A DNA stretch of 64,000 nt from Xenococcaceae cyanobacterium MO_188.B32 (GCA_030065635.1 JASJDJ010000001.1:1-64000); one strand, 5' to 3'; shown: positions 47,924 to 57,418, numbered from the stretch's first letter. Program-made: numbers and translations. The notes: generated by a model from the sequence alone, not told the origin.

Positions 47924-49597
47924 TCATCTCCTCTGCTCCCCTGCCCCTCTGCTCCCCTGCACCTGAAGCTCCTCTGCCTCATCTCCCTTCCCAGTCCACC
48001 AAGCAACCGCATAAGATTGAGTTGGCTCGTTAATTTGTCTTTGGTAATAAACACGAATTTTATAGCGTCCAGAAGAAGGAATAGGACAAAAGATATGTTC
48101 GACACTGTCTTCTCTGCTAATCGAAGAACAAGTATTGCGTAAATTGTTATTTTCATTAATAGGCATGAGATAGACATCAAGATTATTTAAACCGCGGTCG
48201 CGAAAAGTTTCACCAAGATCGTATTGATTATTATTATTGCGATCGTTTAGTGATACTAACCGATCCCAAGTTAAGGTAATGGCAATATAATTCCCCTCAG
48301 ATATAGGTTGTTCCAATACATAATCTTTGTAAGAGTTAACTGCCAAAGTTCGGTAATCCCAACCAATTTTTGGTGCAAAAACTTTGGGAGAGCTTTGTCC
48401 TGCACTAAATTGTTGATAGGCACGAAAAACATTAAGCTGTCCTGTTCCCATTTCCATATCTAGAGGAATCCTGGGGTTTCGATAAGCGTCTGACTCTAGC
48501 CAATTAAAATTCTTTTCGCTGAGAATCGTTTTTTCCATGCCTAAAAATATGCTGTCGCCTCGGTCTTTAATTTTGTCAGCAGAGTTAAGCAAAACAGCCT
48601 TCATCACTTCATGACGGCGACAATCGAGGCTACAAAGAGGAACGGACAGATTCTTAATTGATTTAAGATTAACTCTATTACCTTTCATAATTCGATCGCC
48701 ATATTCTTGTAGTAGAGCAACAGAACCCGTAATGTGAGGTGCAGCGAAGCTTGTCCCACTAACTTGTTCGATTTTTCCTCTCTGATTATAGATAGAAATA
48801 TTACTCCCTGGAGCCAACAGACTAATTGCCCGTCTCGTACCGAAATTAATTTCTTTTTTTATTACACTACGACCAATACCAACGGGGAAAGCACTTAAAT
48901 TAGCAAAATCGACTTTGGTAAATATACCTTGGCGTTTAGTAGTATAGGCAGTGGTAATACCGTTAAAGTTATCTGTAGGGATAGGAATACCTCCTTTTCC
49001 CTGATTTCCTGCAACAACATAGAGAGTATTGTGTACTCTGGCTGACCAATCAATACATTCGGTTAGCAGGGCTTTGCCGTCTAATTTAGCATTTTCTCTA
49101 GAGTCTCTGGCTAGAGATTCACCGAAACTAAAGTTGATTGCTCTTACATCTCCTCCATTTTGTAAAGCAATATGTTGAGTTGCCAGACATTCTTGTTCTT
49201 GTCCTCCCTTTTGCAGTGAACCTACAGCAGAAGCATAGAGTTTGGCTTTGGGTGAAATACCCCGCAGATGTTTACGATTGCCGATCATGACCCTAGCTAC
49301 CATAGTTGCGTGATTATCAATATTTTTATTGGAGATAGCCAGATTATCGCGATAAAAAACTGAATAAGGATTACTCCCAGTATTTTTGGCTCCTGCTTTA
49401 TCTAAACCAAACTTTCCCGGTCTACCAATTTCTACTTGACCGATACCAATTTTGCGTCCCAGTAAATTGTAAGGAAACTGATGTAAACGCAGAGCATTAA
49501 TTCCTTGTTTGCCTACAGAATTATTTAAAGCTAAAGCTGGTGCCATTATTCCACAACCAATTAAACTAAATACCAACCCTACCCATCTTTTGCTCAT
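47924..49597 (-). CDS. Exported subtilisin-like (S8) peptidase
   Basis: 557 residues. Signal peptide (VGLVFSLIGCGIMAPALAL) then an S8 catalytic domain: His in NIDNHATMVARVM, oxyanion Asn in YVVAGNQGKGG, Ser in VSGTSFAAPHITGSVAL. Where the catalytic Asp normally lies in D-x-G, the sequence reads GIGQVEIGRPG, so Glu takes the place of Asp. A C-terminal domain with ITLTWDRLVSLNDRNNNNQY and a DVYL strand resembles a pre-peptidase or P/jelly-roll domain. The last residues (GKGDEAEELQVQGSRGAGEQ) are encoded by a G-rich intergenic-type repeat, so the original C-terminus was probably near AVAWWTG. Confidence 0.88.
   Translation of the reverse strand: MSKRWVGLVFSLIGCGIMAPALALNNSVGKQGINALRLHQFPYNLLGRKIGIGQVEIGRPGKFGLDKAGAKNTGSNPYSVFYRDNLAISNKNIDNHATMVARVMIGNRKHLRGISPKAKLYASAVGSLQKGGQEQECLATQHIALQNGGDVRAINFSFGESLARDSRENAKLDGKALLTECIDWSARVHNTLYVVAGNQGKGGIPIPTDNFNGITTAYTTKRQGIFTKVDFANLSAFPVGIGRSVIKKEINFGTRRAISLLAPGSNISIYNQRGKIEQVSGTSFAAPHITGSVALLQEYGDRIMKGNRVNLKSIKNLSVPLCSLDCRRHEVMKAVLLNSADKIKDRGDSIFLGMEKTILSEKNFNWLESDAYRNPRIPLDMEMGTGQLNVFRAYQQFSAGQSSPKVFAPKIGWDYRTLAVNSYKDYVLEQPISEGNYIAITLTWDRLVSLNDRNNNNQYDLGETFRDRGLNNLDVYLMPINENNNLRNTCSSISREDSVEHIFCPIPSSGRYKIRVYYQRQINEPTQSYAVAWWTGKGDEAEELQVQGSRGAGEQRR
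47932..47972. repeat. CTGCTCCCCTGCCCCT-type low-complexity repeat
   Basis: Tandem imperfect units of TCTGCTCCCCTGC (plus strand), a simple repeat common in cyanobacterial spacers. Here it overlaps the 3' end of the S8 peptidase gene and encodes its last residues. Confidence 0.75.
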
Positions 49598-49815
49598 ATT
49601 TCTTGCTCTTGAAAATTGTCGGATGTCCCTACTTTAATATAGTAATTTCCGTACTAATCTGTTAAAATACTTGCACTAAGGAGATTAATAGGTTAAAAGT
49701 AATTAGTGATTGTCCCTTTGTATGTGCATCCATAAGTATAAAGATACGCAATAAAGTCGGGGAACAAAAATTAATAGCAATTTATCCAAATTACATATTA
49801 AGAGAATTTGAGCGT

Positions 49816-50034
49816 ATGACAAAACAGCTTGCTCATCCTATGGTGAAGTTACAGCGTAAAATTGCTTCACTGGTGGAATCTAAAATCATCAAACCAGAAG
49901 ATAGTATTGGCAAAATAGCCTTGCTTTTAGGTAATGATTGGGCTTACTGGAAAAATGAATTGTTAGAATTTGACTTTTCCATGAAAGATCCTGTTAAAGA
50001 ACTACTGATGATAGAAAACTGGGACGAAGAATAG
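49816..50034 (+). CDS. DUF4327 family protein
   Basis: 72 residues. The family pattern HPMVKLQRKIASLVESKIIK, then SIGKIALLLGNDWAYWKNEL and a FSMKDPVKELL..W-D-E-E end matches DUF4327, a cyanobacteria-specific family of unknown function. Full length for the family. Divergent from the protease gene. Confidence 0.9.
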   Translation: MTKQLAHPMVKLQRKIASLVESKIIKPEDSIGKIALLLGNDWAYWKNELLEFDFSMKDPVKELLMIENWDEE

Positions 50035-50092
50035 AATTTTTTCGCTAGTTATGATTGCTTGGTTAAATAAAGAAAAGGAAGTGATAATTGTT

Positions 50093-51307
50093 TTATAGGC
50101 AATCTTCTAGCGCTTCTGATAATTCTTCAGCAGTTTGATAGCGGTCGCGAACTTCCGAACGGCACGCTTTTTCAATTACCTTACCTAAAGAGGGAGCCAA
50201 ACCAGGAATACTAGAAATATCGAATTCATATTTAGCTCCCTTGTAGCGATAGTATTGCATTGGTGCTTTGCCTGTTATTAAAAAGATAATTGTCGCACCG
50301 ACACCGTAAATATCTGATTGAGGGCAAGGTTTGCCCCGATATTGTTCGGGTGCGCTATATCCTTCTACCCCAATACGAGTTTCTAGAGAAGTTCCTAACT
50401 CTTTAACTGCGCCAAAATCCAACAACATCAAACAACTATCGATGTTACGCAAGATTAAATTAGCTGGTTTGATATCCCGATGTACTAGGGGAGGCTCTAA
50501 ATTATGAAGATAAGTAATAATTTGACAAACTTGGATCATCCATCTAATTGCCCTTTCATGGTCTAGAGGGCCTCTTTGATAAATAAATTGTTCTAAGTTA
50601 TGACCGTGAATCAATTCCATAACTAAATATTTGCGGTCGTCCAGCACAAAAAAGTCATAGTATTTAGGAATACCTGGATGATCGAGGGATTTTAATACCC
50701 TAGCTTCTCGCTCGAATAACTCTCTAGCTTTCGCGATACGGAGCATATCTGCGTTCATTTCTTTGAGTACCAATAATAAAGGAACTTTTTTGTTTTTTTG
50801 GGTTTTATCCCAAACTAGATAAGTAGTCCCCATTCCTCCTCTACCCAAAGTCCTGAGTATTTGATATGGACCGACGAATTGTTCTTTCTCTACTAGAGGT
50901 TGACCGCAATGAATACAAAAAATGCTATCGGGAGGATTACCAGAATGACTACAAGCAATATCAGTTTGACGGGGGTCTTGAATCAACTTTGGTTCTTGAG
51001 TAGAAGAACTCAACTCAAATTTGAATAAAGGACCATTTTCTGCTAAGCGAATTAAATCTTGGTCTTTGAGAATTTCTTCGGTGACTAAAACATTATTGAC
51101 CAGAGTACCATTAGTACCTCGACTAACTAATTTCCATTGCTGTTCGACTTGAGTTAGTTCCAAATGTTGTCGAGAAACTTGAAAGTAGCCATGAAGCACA
51201 ATATCATTGTTTTCAGAGCGACCAATACGAATCACTGACTCACTATAAAAACGCCATTGCTGTAGTGGCTGATTGGTGTGTGATTCTAACAAGGTAAGAA
51301 TAACCAT
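50093..51307 (-). CDS. FHA-domain Ser/Thr protein kinase
   Basis: 404 residues. N-terminal FHA domain (VIRIGRSENNDIVLHG, QVSRQHLEL, GTNGTLVNN) that binds phosphothreonine; a zinc ribbon (CSHSGN...CIHCGQPL); then a complete Hanks kinase: GRGGMGTTYLVWD, LVLKEMNADM, VHRDIKPANLIL, LLDFGAVKEL, GVEGYSAPEQY. It lies 51 bp downstream of a PP2C phosphatase on the same strand, a kinase-phosphatase pair that likely acts on shared targets. Cytosolic, no membrane helix. Confidence 0.93.
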   Translation of the reverse strand: MVILTLLESHTNQPLQQWRFYSESVIRIGRSENNDIVLHGYFQVSRQHLELTQVEQQWKLVSRGTNGTLVNNVLVTEEILKDQDLIRLAENGPLFKFELSSSTQEPKLIQDPRQTDIACSHSGNPPDSIFCIHCGQPLVEKEQFVGPYQILRTLGRGGMGTTYLVWDKTQKNKKVPLLLVLKEMNADMLRIAKARELFEREARVLKSLDHPGIPKYYDFFVLDDRKYLVMELIHGHNLEQFIYQRGPLDHERAIRWMIQVCQIITYLHNLEPPLVHRDIKPANLILRNIDSCLMLLDFGAVKELGTSLETRIGVEGYSAPEQYRGKPCPQSDIYGVGATIIFLITGKAPMQYYRYKGAKYEFDISSIPGLAPSLGKVIEKACRSEVRDRYQTAEELSEALEDCL

Positions 51308-51358
51308 ATATTCTAAAATGAACGGAAAAATTTCTTGGTAAAAGTGAATTATCAGCGT

Positions 51359-53353
51359 TTATTGGCTAGGTTTAAGCTTTATTCTGATTAGAATGGCAGT
51401 TATGTTATCGTGACCATTATACTGGTTAGCAAAATCAATTAATTTAAATAAGCCTTCGTCTAAGTTAGCACTCGAGCTAATCAGAGGACTTAGATAAGTT
51501 GGCCAGTGAGATTCTAATAAATTACGATCGCAAAGACCATCAGAACAAAGTATGATAAGACTATCTTCTTTAATTTCTAACATTTGTATTTCTGGTCTAA
51601 CATAGTTTCTATCCCTCGGTCCCAAAGCTTGAGTTAATTGGTATGCATCAGGACGACCGTAGGCAATTTCTGGCTCAACACCTCTTTTGATTTCTCGCTG
51701 ACCCACTTCATGATCTTGGGTAAGTTGTTCTAAACCTCTTTGACGAGTAACTTGATAAATACGACTATCTCCCACATGGGCGATCGCTAATTTGGTATCT
51801 TGTAACAAAGCCATTACTAAGGTAGTACCCATTCTACCACTACCAGAACGAGAATTATCCAGATTAGTTTGATAAAGAGCTTGATTGGTAAGTAAAATTC
51901 CTTCTTTAATCAGTTCTTCGCTAGGTATTGCGTCTTGCCAACGAGTTTGAAAATACTTTTGAAGTGTTTCTACTGCCATAGAACTAGCTACTTCTCCCGC
52001 AGCATGCCCACCCATACCATCGCAGACAATATATAATCCTCTAGTACTAACATTTTTTTCCAAACCATTTTCTTGTTTAATAGTTCTGCTTTGAATACCA
52101 AAAAAATCTTCATTATGGTCTCTTTGAGAACCAATATCCGTACAGCCAGCATCGACTATGCTAGCTAGTTCCATAGGTAAAACGATGGTTGGTTGCTCTT
52201 CTAATTCTCTCTCGTAAGCAATATTTTCTCCCTCGTCATCATCGGCAAAAAAAGCAAAATCTTCAAATTCTTCTGAATCATATTCTGCTGAGGATGGTGA
52301 AGACAAATCAAATTCGTCATCATCAAGAGTCCGATCTAAGTCAAGGTTACTTATTTCTGGAGCGATTTGATGTAATTGTTCGCTCAATTTATCTACAGTG
52401 GGAATTTCACCATCGATAATTTGATTAAGTAGGTTAGTGAGTTTTTCTTGGTTAGTTACTCCTGACTCTTCTAGCCATAGTTGCCACTTTTGGACTAAAT
52501 CTCTTAGGGTGGGCTTGGCATCATCAGAGTCTAAGTATAACTGTTGCAAACAAAAAGACTCATCTTCATCTACCCGTAAATTACTTTTTACCAGTAAGCT
52601 TTGAGTGCAGTTAATTCTGGCTAGAGAATTCCATAGATTGAGCATTTCATTCAAAGACCAAAGAATTTGGATTAAAGGCAAATCTTTTCTCGACCAGATA
52701 TCTGTCAATAAATCCCAGGATGAACGATCTGACAGCAAAACAACCCCTTTATTTTCATATTGCCAAGCATCGTAAATTTCAGGAATAGTTGAGGTGAATT
52801 CCTGCACGATTAAATAAGGTAGAGCATGAGTAGGAAGACCAATTAGATTCCAATATTGAGCAACATTAAGATAAGAGTTATTTAAATCTTGTTTTAATTC
52901 CCCAAATAATTCGGTTTGCTCCGCTTTTATAGTTGCTAAATAAGATTTTTGCAGGGGTCGACGGTCTATAACTCTTCCTTGGAATAGTTCAGTGGTTGAA
53001 GATGGTGTTTCTATAGGTTCTAAAGCTTTCCCTTCACTGAGAGCGAGATGATAGCGTTGATTAGGATCGAGATATTCTAAAGTTTCAACAACTTTTGCTG
53101 GTTGGGCGTTTTGAGAAGAGACTAACGGTGTTTTTTTAGCTGAAGATTTTTGTGGCTCTTTTGGTTGTTCTTGAGAAATTATTCCCCACAATATAGTTTG
53201 GACAGAAGCTCCACAATGAGGGCATTTTTCAGCTTGTAAGGGAATGCTTACTTGGCAATTGTGACAAGTTTTATGTTCTAGATAAGTTCCGCAACCTTGA
53301 CAAAACTTATTGGTATCTGGATTTTCATACTGACAGTGGGGACAAATAAGCAT
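51359..53353 (-). CDS. PP2C-type phosphatase with zinc ribbons and pseudokinase-like middle
   Basis: 664 residues. Double zinc ribbon at the N-terminus (CPHCQYENPDTNKFCQGCG; CHNC...CPHCG). Residues about 90-330 resemble a degenerate protein-kinase fold (SLLVKSNLRVDEDESFCLQQ stands where HRDxKPxN...DFG would be) without catalytic residues. An acidic linker follows (FADDDEGE). The C-terminal PP2C domain is intact: GSQRDHNEDFFG, VCDGMGGHAAGE, AHVGDSRIYQV, LCSDGLCDR and NGHDNITAIL. Manganese-dependent Ser/Thr dephosphorylation is expected, opposing the neighbouring FHA kinase. Confidence 0.92.
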   Translation of the reverse strand: MLICPHCQYENPDTNKFCQGCGTYLEHKTCHNCQVSIPLQAEKCPHCGASVQTILWGIISQEQPKEPQKSSAKKTPLVSSQNAQPAKVVETLEYLDPNQRYHLALSEGKALEPIETPSSTTELFQGRVIDRRPLQKSYLATIKAEQTELFGELKQDLNNSYLNVAQYWNLIGLPTHALPYLIVQEFTSTIPEIYDAWQYENKGVVLLSDRSSWDLLTDIWSRKDLPLIQILWSLNEMLNLWNSLARINCTQSLLVKSNLRVDEDESFCLQQLYLDSDDAKPTLRDLVQKWQLWLEESGVTNQEKLTNLLNQIIDGEIPTVDKLSEQLHQIAPEISNLDLDRTLDDDEFDLSSPSSAEYDSEEFEDFAFFADDDEGENIAYERELEEQPTIVLPMELASIVDAGCTDIGSQRDHNEDFFGIQSRTIKQENGLEKNVSTRGLYIVCDGMGGHAAGEVASSMAVETLQKYFQTRWQDAIPSEELIKEGILLTNQALYQTNLDNSRSGSGRMGTTLVMALLQDTKLAIAHVGDSRIYQVTRQRGLEQLTQDHEVGQREIKRGVEPEIAYGRPDAYQLTQALGPRDRNYVRPEIQMLEIKEDSLIILCSDGLCDRNLLESHWPTYLSPLISSSANLDEGLFKLIDFANQYNGHDNITAILIRIKLKPSQ

Positions 53354-53510
53354 ACTGGAACATCCTCGATCGATCTACTATATCTTTAAGTATTTCTAAG
53401 ATTTTCAATAAATAATTAGCGAGAAAGAATATTAAAAAAGCTATTGATTTTCTAGTCAAAATAACAATATGGTGACAATGTTAGTCTAATAAACTTCATA
53501 ATGGAAAGAT

Positions 53511-54206
53511 ATGAATAGTAAGTATATTTTGCTCACAGGTGGCACTGGTGGATTGGGATTAGGGGTTACACCAGCAATCTTAACTTATGCTACTAAAGTG
53601 ACAATCCCTTACTTGCAAGAAAATGACATTAAATCTCTACAAAAAAGGCTTTCTGCTACTGATTTTGAAAAAATTAATTTTGTTCGAGCTAATTTAACTC
53701 AAGAAAATACCGTCCGGCAATTAGTCAATGATTTGGGTAGAGTAGATGTCTTGATTCATTTAGTTGGTGGCTTTTCCATGGGTGCAACTCATGAATTTAG
53801 TTATGATGATTGGCAACAAGTTTTCAATTTAAATTTGAATACTACCTTTTTGGTTTGCAAACATTGCCTCAGAAAAATGCGCGAACAACAATATGGTCGT
53901 CTTGTCACTGTAGGCTCGAGGGGTGCTGTAGAACCAGCAGCTTCTCTAGCAGCTTATTCGGCAGCCAAAGCAGGAGTGGTAGCCTTAACTAAATCGATCG
54001 CTCAAGAGACAAAAGATTTAAATATTACAGCTAATACTATTCTTCCTAGTGTAATTGACACTCAAGCTAATCGAGAAGCGATGGGAGAAGAAAATGTAGA
54101 CAAATGGGTAAAACCAGAAGCCATAGCAGAACTCATTTGCTTTTTAATTTCCGAAGCAGCTAAAGATATTAGTGGTGCAGCTATTCCCATTTATGGTCAG
54201 GCTTAG
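53511..54206 (+). CDS. Short-chain dehydrogenase/reductase
   Basis: 231 residues, classical SDR. Cofactor loop TGGTGGLGLGVTPA, the active-site Ser region (TVGSRGAVEPAASLAA) and YSAAKAGVVALTKSIA with the YxxxK pair. The loop T-G-G-x-G-G-L-G deviates slightly from TGxxxGxG. Residue after the second strand suggests NADH or NADPH cannot be told. Substrate unknown. Same strand as the next gene with a 77-bp gap. Confidence 0.9.
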   Translation: MNSKYILLTGGTGGLGLGVTPAILTYATKVTIPYLQENDIKSLQKRLSATDFEKINFVRANLTQENTVRQLVNDLGRVDVLIHLVGGFSMGATHEFSYDDWQQVFNLNLNTTFLVCKHCLRKMREQQYGRLVTVGSRGAVEPAASLAAYSAAKAGVVALTKSIAQETKDLNITANTILPSVIDTQANREAMGEENVDKWVKPEAIAELICFLISEAAKDISGAAIPIYGQA

Positions 54207-54283
54207 AAACGATAAAATATATCCATAAAAAACGATATCTCTTAGTTTGTAAAATAGAAGAGGTGCGAGCGATCGCCTAGTAT

Positions 54284-54844
54284 ATGATAATGAGTAATTA
54301 TTTTTTTTCCGCTTTTTTGCCTCCCCTTCCTTTAGACAGTCTTTTTTCTACTCAAGGCATTATGGTGATGCTGCTAGTGGCATACGCGGGTGCTATGTGG
54401 ATGTTCCTTACCAGCGCACCCAAAGTTTATACTATGATGGTGTCCGATCTTCAAGTTGCCCAACAATTTTATGGAGGTTTATTAGATTTACCTGCTGCGG
54501 ATGTGCCACTTCATTACTACTACAACTACGAACAAACTCTAGGTGTGGGTAGTATAGATCCCCTATATATGTCCCCTAATCCTTCTAATTCTGGCATAAA
54601 TGGCTCTGATGGGCTTTGGTATCAATTGAAAAAAAATACTCAACTCCACATTATTTCTGGTGCTAGCTTGGGAGATAAAAGACGGCAACGTCACGTTTGT
54701 TTCGATCGCGAATGCTTAGAGGAAGTTTTACTGCGAGTGCAAGCACGACGCTTAAAGTATAAAATTCGTCGCGATAAACCACTGAATTTTCTGGTAAAAG
54801 ATTACGAAGAACGAGTGTTTGAAATGGCAGAGGTTTCTAATTAG
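54284..54844 (+). CDS. VOC/glyoxalase-like protein with N-terminal hydrophobic segment
   Basis: 186 residues. A hydrophobic stretch near the start (GIMVMLLVAYAGAMWMFLTS) is followed by a vicinal-oxygen-chelate-like half (KVYTMMVSDLQVAQQFYGGL; RRQRHVCFDRECLEEVLLRV). The V-x-D-L-x-x-A-x-x-F-Y pattern is typical of glyoxalase/bleomycin-resistance folds. Metal-ligand residues are not all evident. Known only as a conserved cyanobacterial protein; function unassigned. ATG at 54284 or two codons later. Confidence 0.65.
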   Translation: MIMSNYFFSAFLPPLPLDSLFSTQGIMVMLLVAYAGAMWMFLTSAPKVYTMMVSDLQVAQQFYGGLLDLPAADVPLHYYYNYEQTLGVGSIDPLYMSPNPSNSGINGSDGLWYQLKKNTQLHIISGASLGDKRRQRHVCFDRECLEEVLLRVQARRLKYKIRRDKPLNFLVKDYEERVFEMAEVSN

Positions 54845-54902
54845 GAGTTAGTGGTTAGGAGTTAGTGGTTAGTGGTGGCTAAATTTTTAACGAATGACAC
54901 CT

Positions 54903-54930
54903 GTAGGGGTGGTTCCCGAACTGCCCCTAC
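54903..54930. repeat. Palindromic repeat GTAGGGG...CCCCTAC
   Basis: 28 bp with 13-base arms containing two G-T wobble positions and a CC centre. It overlaps the last bases of the methyltransferase gene and lies between two convergent genes, next to GGAGTTAGTGGTTA direct repeats (54843-54876). Could act as a two-way terminator. Confidence 0.7.
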
Positions 54931-55670
54931 TTGGTAAATATCATTAGATGTTGTTGGGGTAAGATATCTTTGGTTTCTTGCCAGGTTAAGCCTACTGCTT
55001 TCATTTCTTTTTTGACTTGTTTTTGACTCATCTTATGGAGTGGTTTGATCGGAATAAGGGGATTTTCTTGACGATACTCGACTAAAACTGATTTTCCTCC
55101 TGGTTTGAGCGATCGCACGATTCCTTCCATCATTTCTCTGGGATATTCAAATTCATGGTAAGCATCTACCATGAGAGCTAGATCGATACTTTCGTCTGGT
55201 AATTGAGGATTTGTTTCTGTACCCAAAATAGTTTCGACATTGGTTAGTTTATTTTCTTGTTTGAGAAAGTTAAGGGCATCGAGCATTTCTGGTTGAATAT
55301 CCACGGCAAAAACTTGACCTTCTGGGAGTAAATTCGCCATCCGAAAGCTCATATAGCCAGTTCCCGCACCAATATCAGCAACGACATCGTTAGGTTGTAG
55401 GCATAAAGCTTCTACTACTGCTTGGGGTTGTTCTTCTGTTTCTCTGCTCGGTCTTTCTAACCATAGCATTGCTTGATGTCCCATTACATGAGCTATTTCT
55501 CTGCCCAAATAAAATTTACCAATCCCATCTCGACTATGAATGGCTTTTTCTTGATAGTAGGAAGCAGGATTGCTCTCTTTGGCTAGTACTGCTGGTTCGT
55601 AAGTAAAGTTGAATAGAGCGAAAAAAACGAAGGAAAGAGCGATTACTGTAGCAACAGCGTATTTTTTCAT
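54927..55670 (-). CDS. Exported SAM-dependent methyltransferase-like protein
   Basis: 247 residues. A signal peptide or membrane anchor at the N-terminus (VATVIALSFVFFALFNF, possible cleavage at VLAKES) is followed by a class I methyltransferase fold: motif I VVADIGAGTGYMSFRMA, VFAVDIQPEM, DLALMVDAYHEF and SLKPGGKSVLVEYR. A SAM-dependent enzyme outside the cytoplasm would lack cofactor, so either the hydrophobic segment is an anchor with the domain inside, or the activity is different. Similar exported forms are known in cyanobacteria and Planctomycetes. Confidence 0.85.
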   Translation of the reverse strand: MKKYAVATVIALSFVFFALFNFTYEPAVLAKESNPASYYQEKAIHSRDGIGKFYLGREIAHVMGHQAMLWLERPSRETEEQPQAVVEALCLQPNDVVADIGAGTGYMSFRMANLLPEGQVFAVDIQPEMLDALNFLKQENKLTNVETILGTETNPQLPDESIDLALMVDAYHEFEYPREMMEGIVRSLKPGGKSVLVEYRQENPLIPIKPLHKMSQKQVKKEMKAVGLTWQETKDILPQQHLMIFTK

Positions 55671-55842
55671 AAAATTAACCTGAGTTTGGATCGGCTTTAA
55701 CTCTTATTCTTTCATTTATTTAAAATCTATGTCTAATCGATCGTTTAGGTTTAAAGGAGGTTCGATCGGTAAGTAAATTCAGTTAGTGCTTTATTTTAAG
55801 CTAAATTGGCTTAACCCGAACTGAAGTTAACTTATTTTATTT

Positions 55843-57264
55843 CTAGTAACATAGATCGGTAGCCCAATCTTGATGACCTCGATTAGACCGACATTTGTAC
55901 TGTTTACCAGCCCAAATTACGCGCCATTTTTTATTTTCAGACATAGAGCCGTAAGGAGCAAATTCAACTCGATATCTGATACCAAAAACTGAGTCATCGG
56001 CTAAATTAGTTTGGGTAATAGTTACTACGGCTTTATTTTCTTGAGGGTAAGTAACTTCAACTTCTTCGCTTTCGTTTTCAACTTTTTCTGGTAAACCAAG
56101 GGCAGATAAAGCAACTTGTTGGGGATTGTTACCGATAGGTTCTTGCCAAACTTTACTTAATACAAGAGGATGATAATTATTTCTGACTTGTTCTTGAGAA
56201 TTATCTCGCTCGACTTTACCTTTAATTTGCCAGAGAATAATAGTCGGATTGGGAAAATTATCGGATTTTGTTGCCCAGGCTAGCAGATTACCATCGGGAC
56301 TAAAAGTAACGGCACTTGCTTTGCCCTTAAACGGAACGTCAATAGGGGTTTCTAGAATTTTTCCCCTCGGTACATATAATACTTTTCCTTTAGAAAAATT
56401 ACCTGCAATTAAACGTCCACTAGGATTGAGACTAAATAAACCATGTTCGCTAGTCTGAGTTAGGGTTTTTTCTTCTTTACCTTTTTGCCAATTCCAAACT
56501 TTAATCTCACCATCGTAACTACTACTGACTAATTTTTTATCTCTAGCTGTAAAAATAAGTCGGGCAATATTGTTTTTATGTCCTTCTAAAGTGGCTATGA
56601 GTTCTATATTGTTGTTACTCAGTTGCCAGAGTTTAATCTGGTGACTCGTTTCTTTTTGTCGATCGAGGGTAAGACTGGTACTCGCAGTAGCCACGATCTT
56701 ACCATCATTACTTAGGGCAATAGCTTCTACGGGATGTTCGTTATTCAGACTGGCTATCTGTTCTTTACTTTCTATCTGCCAAACTTGAATACCAGAATCA
56801 CAGGAAAGATAAATTTTCTTTCCTTCAGAATCAAAAATAACTTGTCGGCAACCTGCATTATCTAAGCTAAATACTTCTTCCCCTGTAGCAGTATCCCAAA
56901 CAATTACAGATTTTTCTGGAGTTAATAAGCCTTGACTCAAAGTACTACTAGCCAAAAAACGACCATCGGGGCTAAAAGATAGAGAAGTAGGAGCGACTGC
57001 CATTTTAGCTGTTGATGAGTAATGTCCTGGTAGAATGTGTTGTACTTCTCCCGTGGCTAAAGACCAAATTACTATCGATCGAGGGTCTGCACTAGCTAGT
57101 AAACTCCCATCAGCACTAAAGTTAAGTAAAGTGATTTTTTGATGGTGGGCTTCTAGAGTACGAACTGCCGATCTCTGTTTTTTATGTTCTCGAGCGCTTG
57201 TTTTTGGATGAGTGATGACTGAGTTTTGTCGAGGTGAAGCATTGGCTAGTCGATCGAAATACAA
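55843..57264 (-). CDS. WD40-repeat protein, probably exported
   Basis: 473 residues from TTG 57264. At least five WD40 blades are readable (LLNFSADGSLLASADPRSIV; LSFSPDGRFLASSTLSQG; AIALSNDGKIVATAST; AVTFSPDGNLLAWATKSD), then a C-terminal domain with several Cys. Upstream of the TTG the frame stays open and encodes a typical signal peptide (LVRLFCKSVVLVLFLQPS). It lacks a standard start codon, though an ATT at 57325-57327 sits nine bases behind GGAGG. The real protein may therefore begin at 57327 and be exported. Confidence 0.8.
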   Translation of the reverse strand: MYFDRLANASPRQNSVITHPKTSAREHKKQRSAVRTLEAHHQKITLLNFSADGSLLASADPRSIVIWSLATGEVQHILPGHYSSTAKMAVAPTSLSFSPDGRFLASSTLSQGLLTPEKSVIVWDTATGEEVFSLDNAGCRQVIFDSEGKKIYLSCDSGIQVWQIESKEQIASLNNEHPVEAIALSNDGKIVATASTSLTLDRQKETSHQIKLWQLSNNNIELIATLEGHKNNIARLIFTARDKKLVSSSYDGEIKVWNWQKGKEEKTLTQTSEHGLFSLNPSGRLIAGNFSKGKVLYVPRGKILETPIDVPFKGKASAVTFSPDGNLLAWATKSDNFPNPTIILWQIKGKVERDNSQEQVRNNYHPLVLSKVWQEPIGNNPQQVALSALGLPEKVENESEEVEVTYPQENKAVVTITQTNLADDSVFGIRYRVEFAPYGSMSENKKWRVIWAGKQYKCRSNRGHQDWATDLCY

Positions 57265-57418
57265 GCTAGGTTGGAGGAATAAGACTAAGACTACACTTTT
57301 ACAGAATAAACGAACTAAAGATAAAATTTTTTTAACCCTCCACCAACTATAGAATCGATATTTCTACGCGATCGTAGCAAAATTTTAAAATTAAATTAGA
57401 AAGCTCACTCATATCAAA

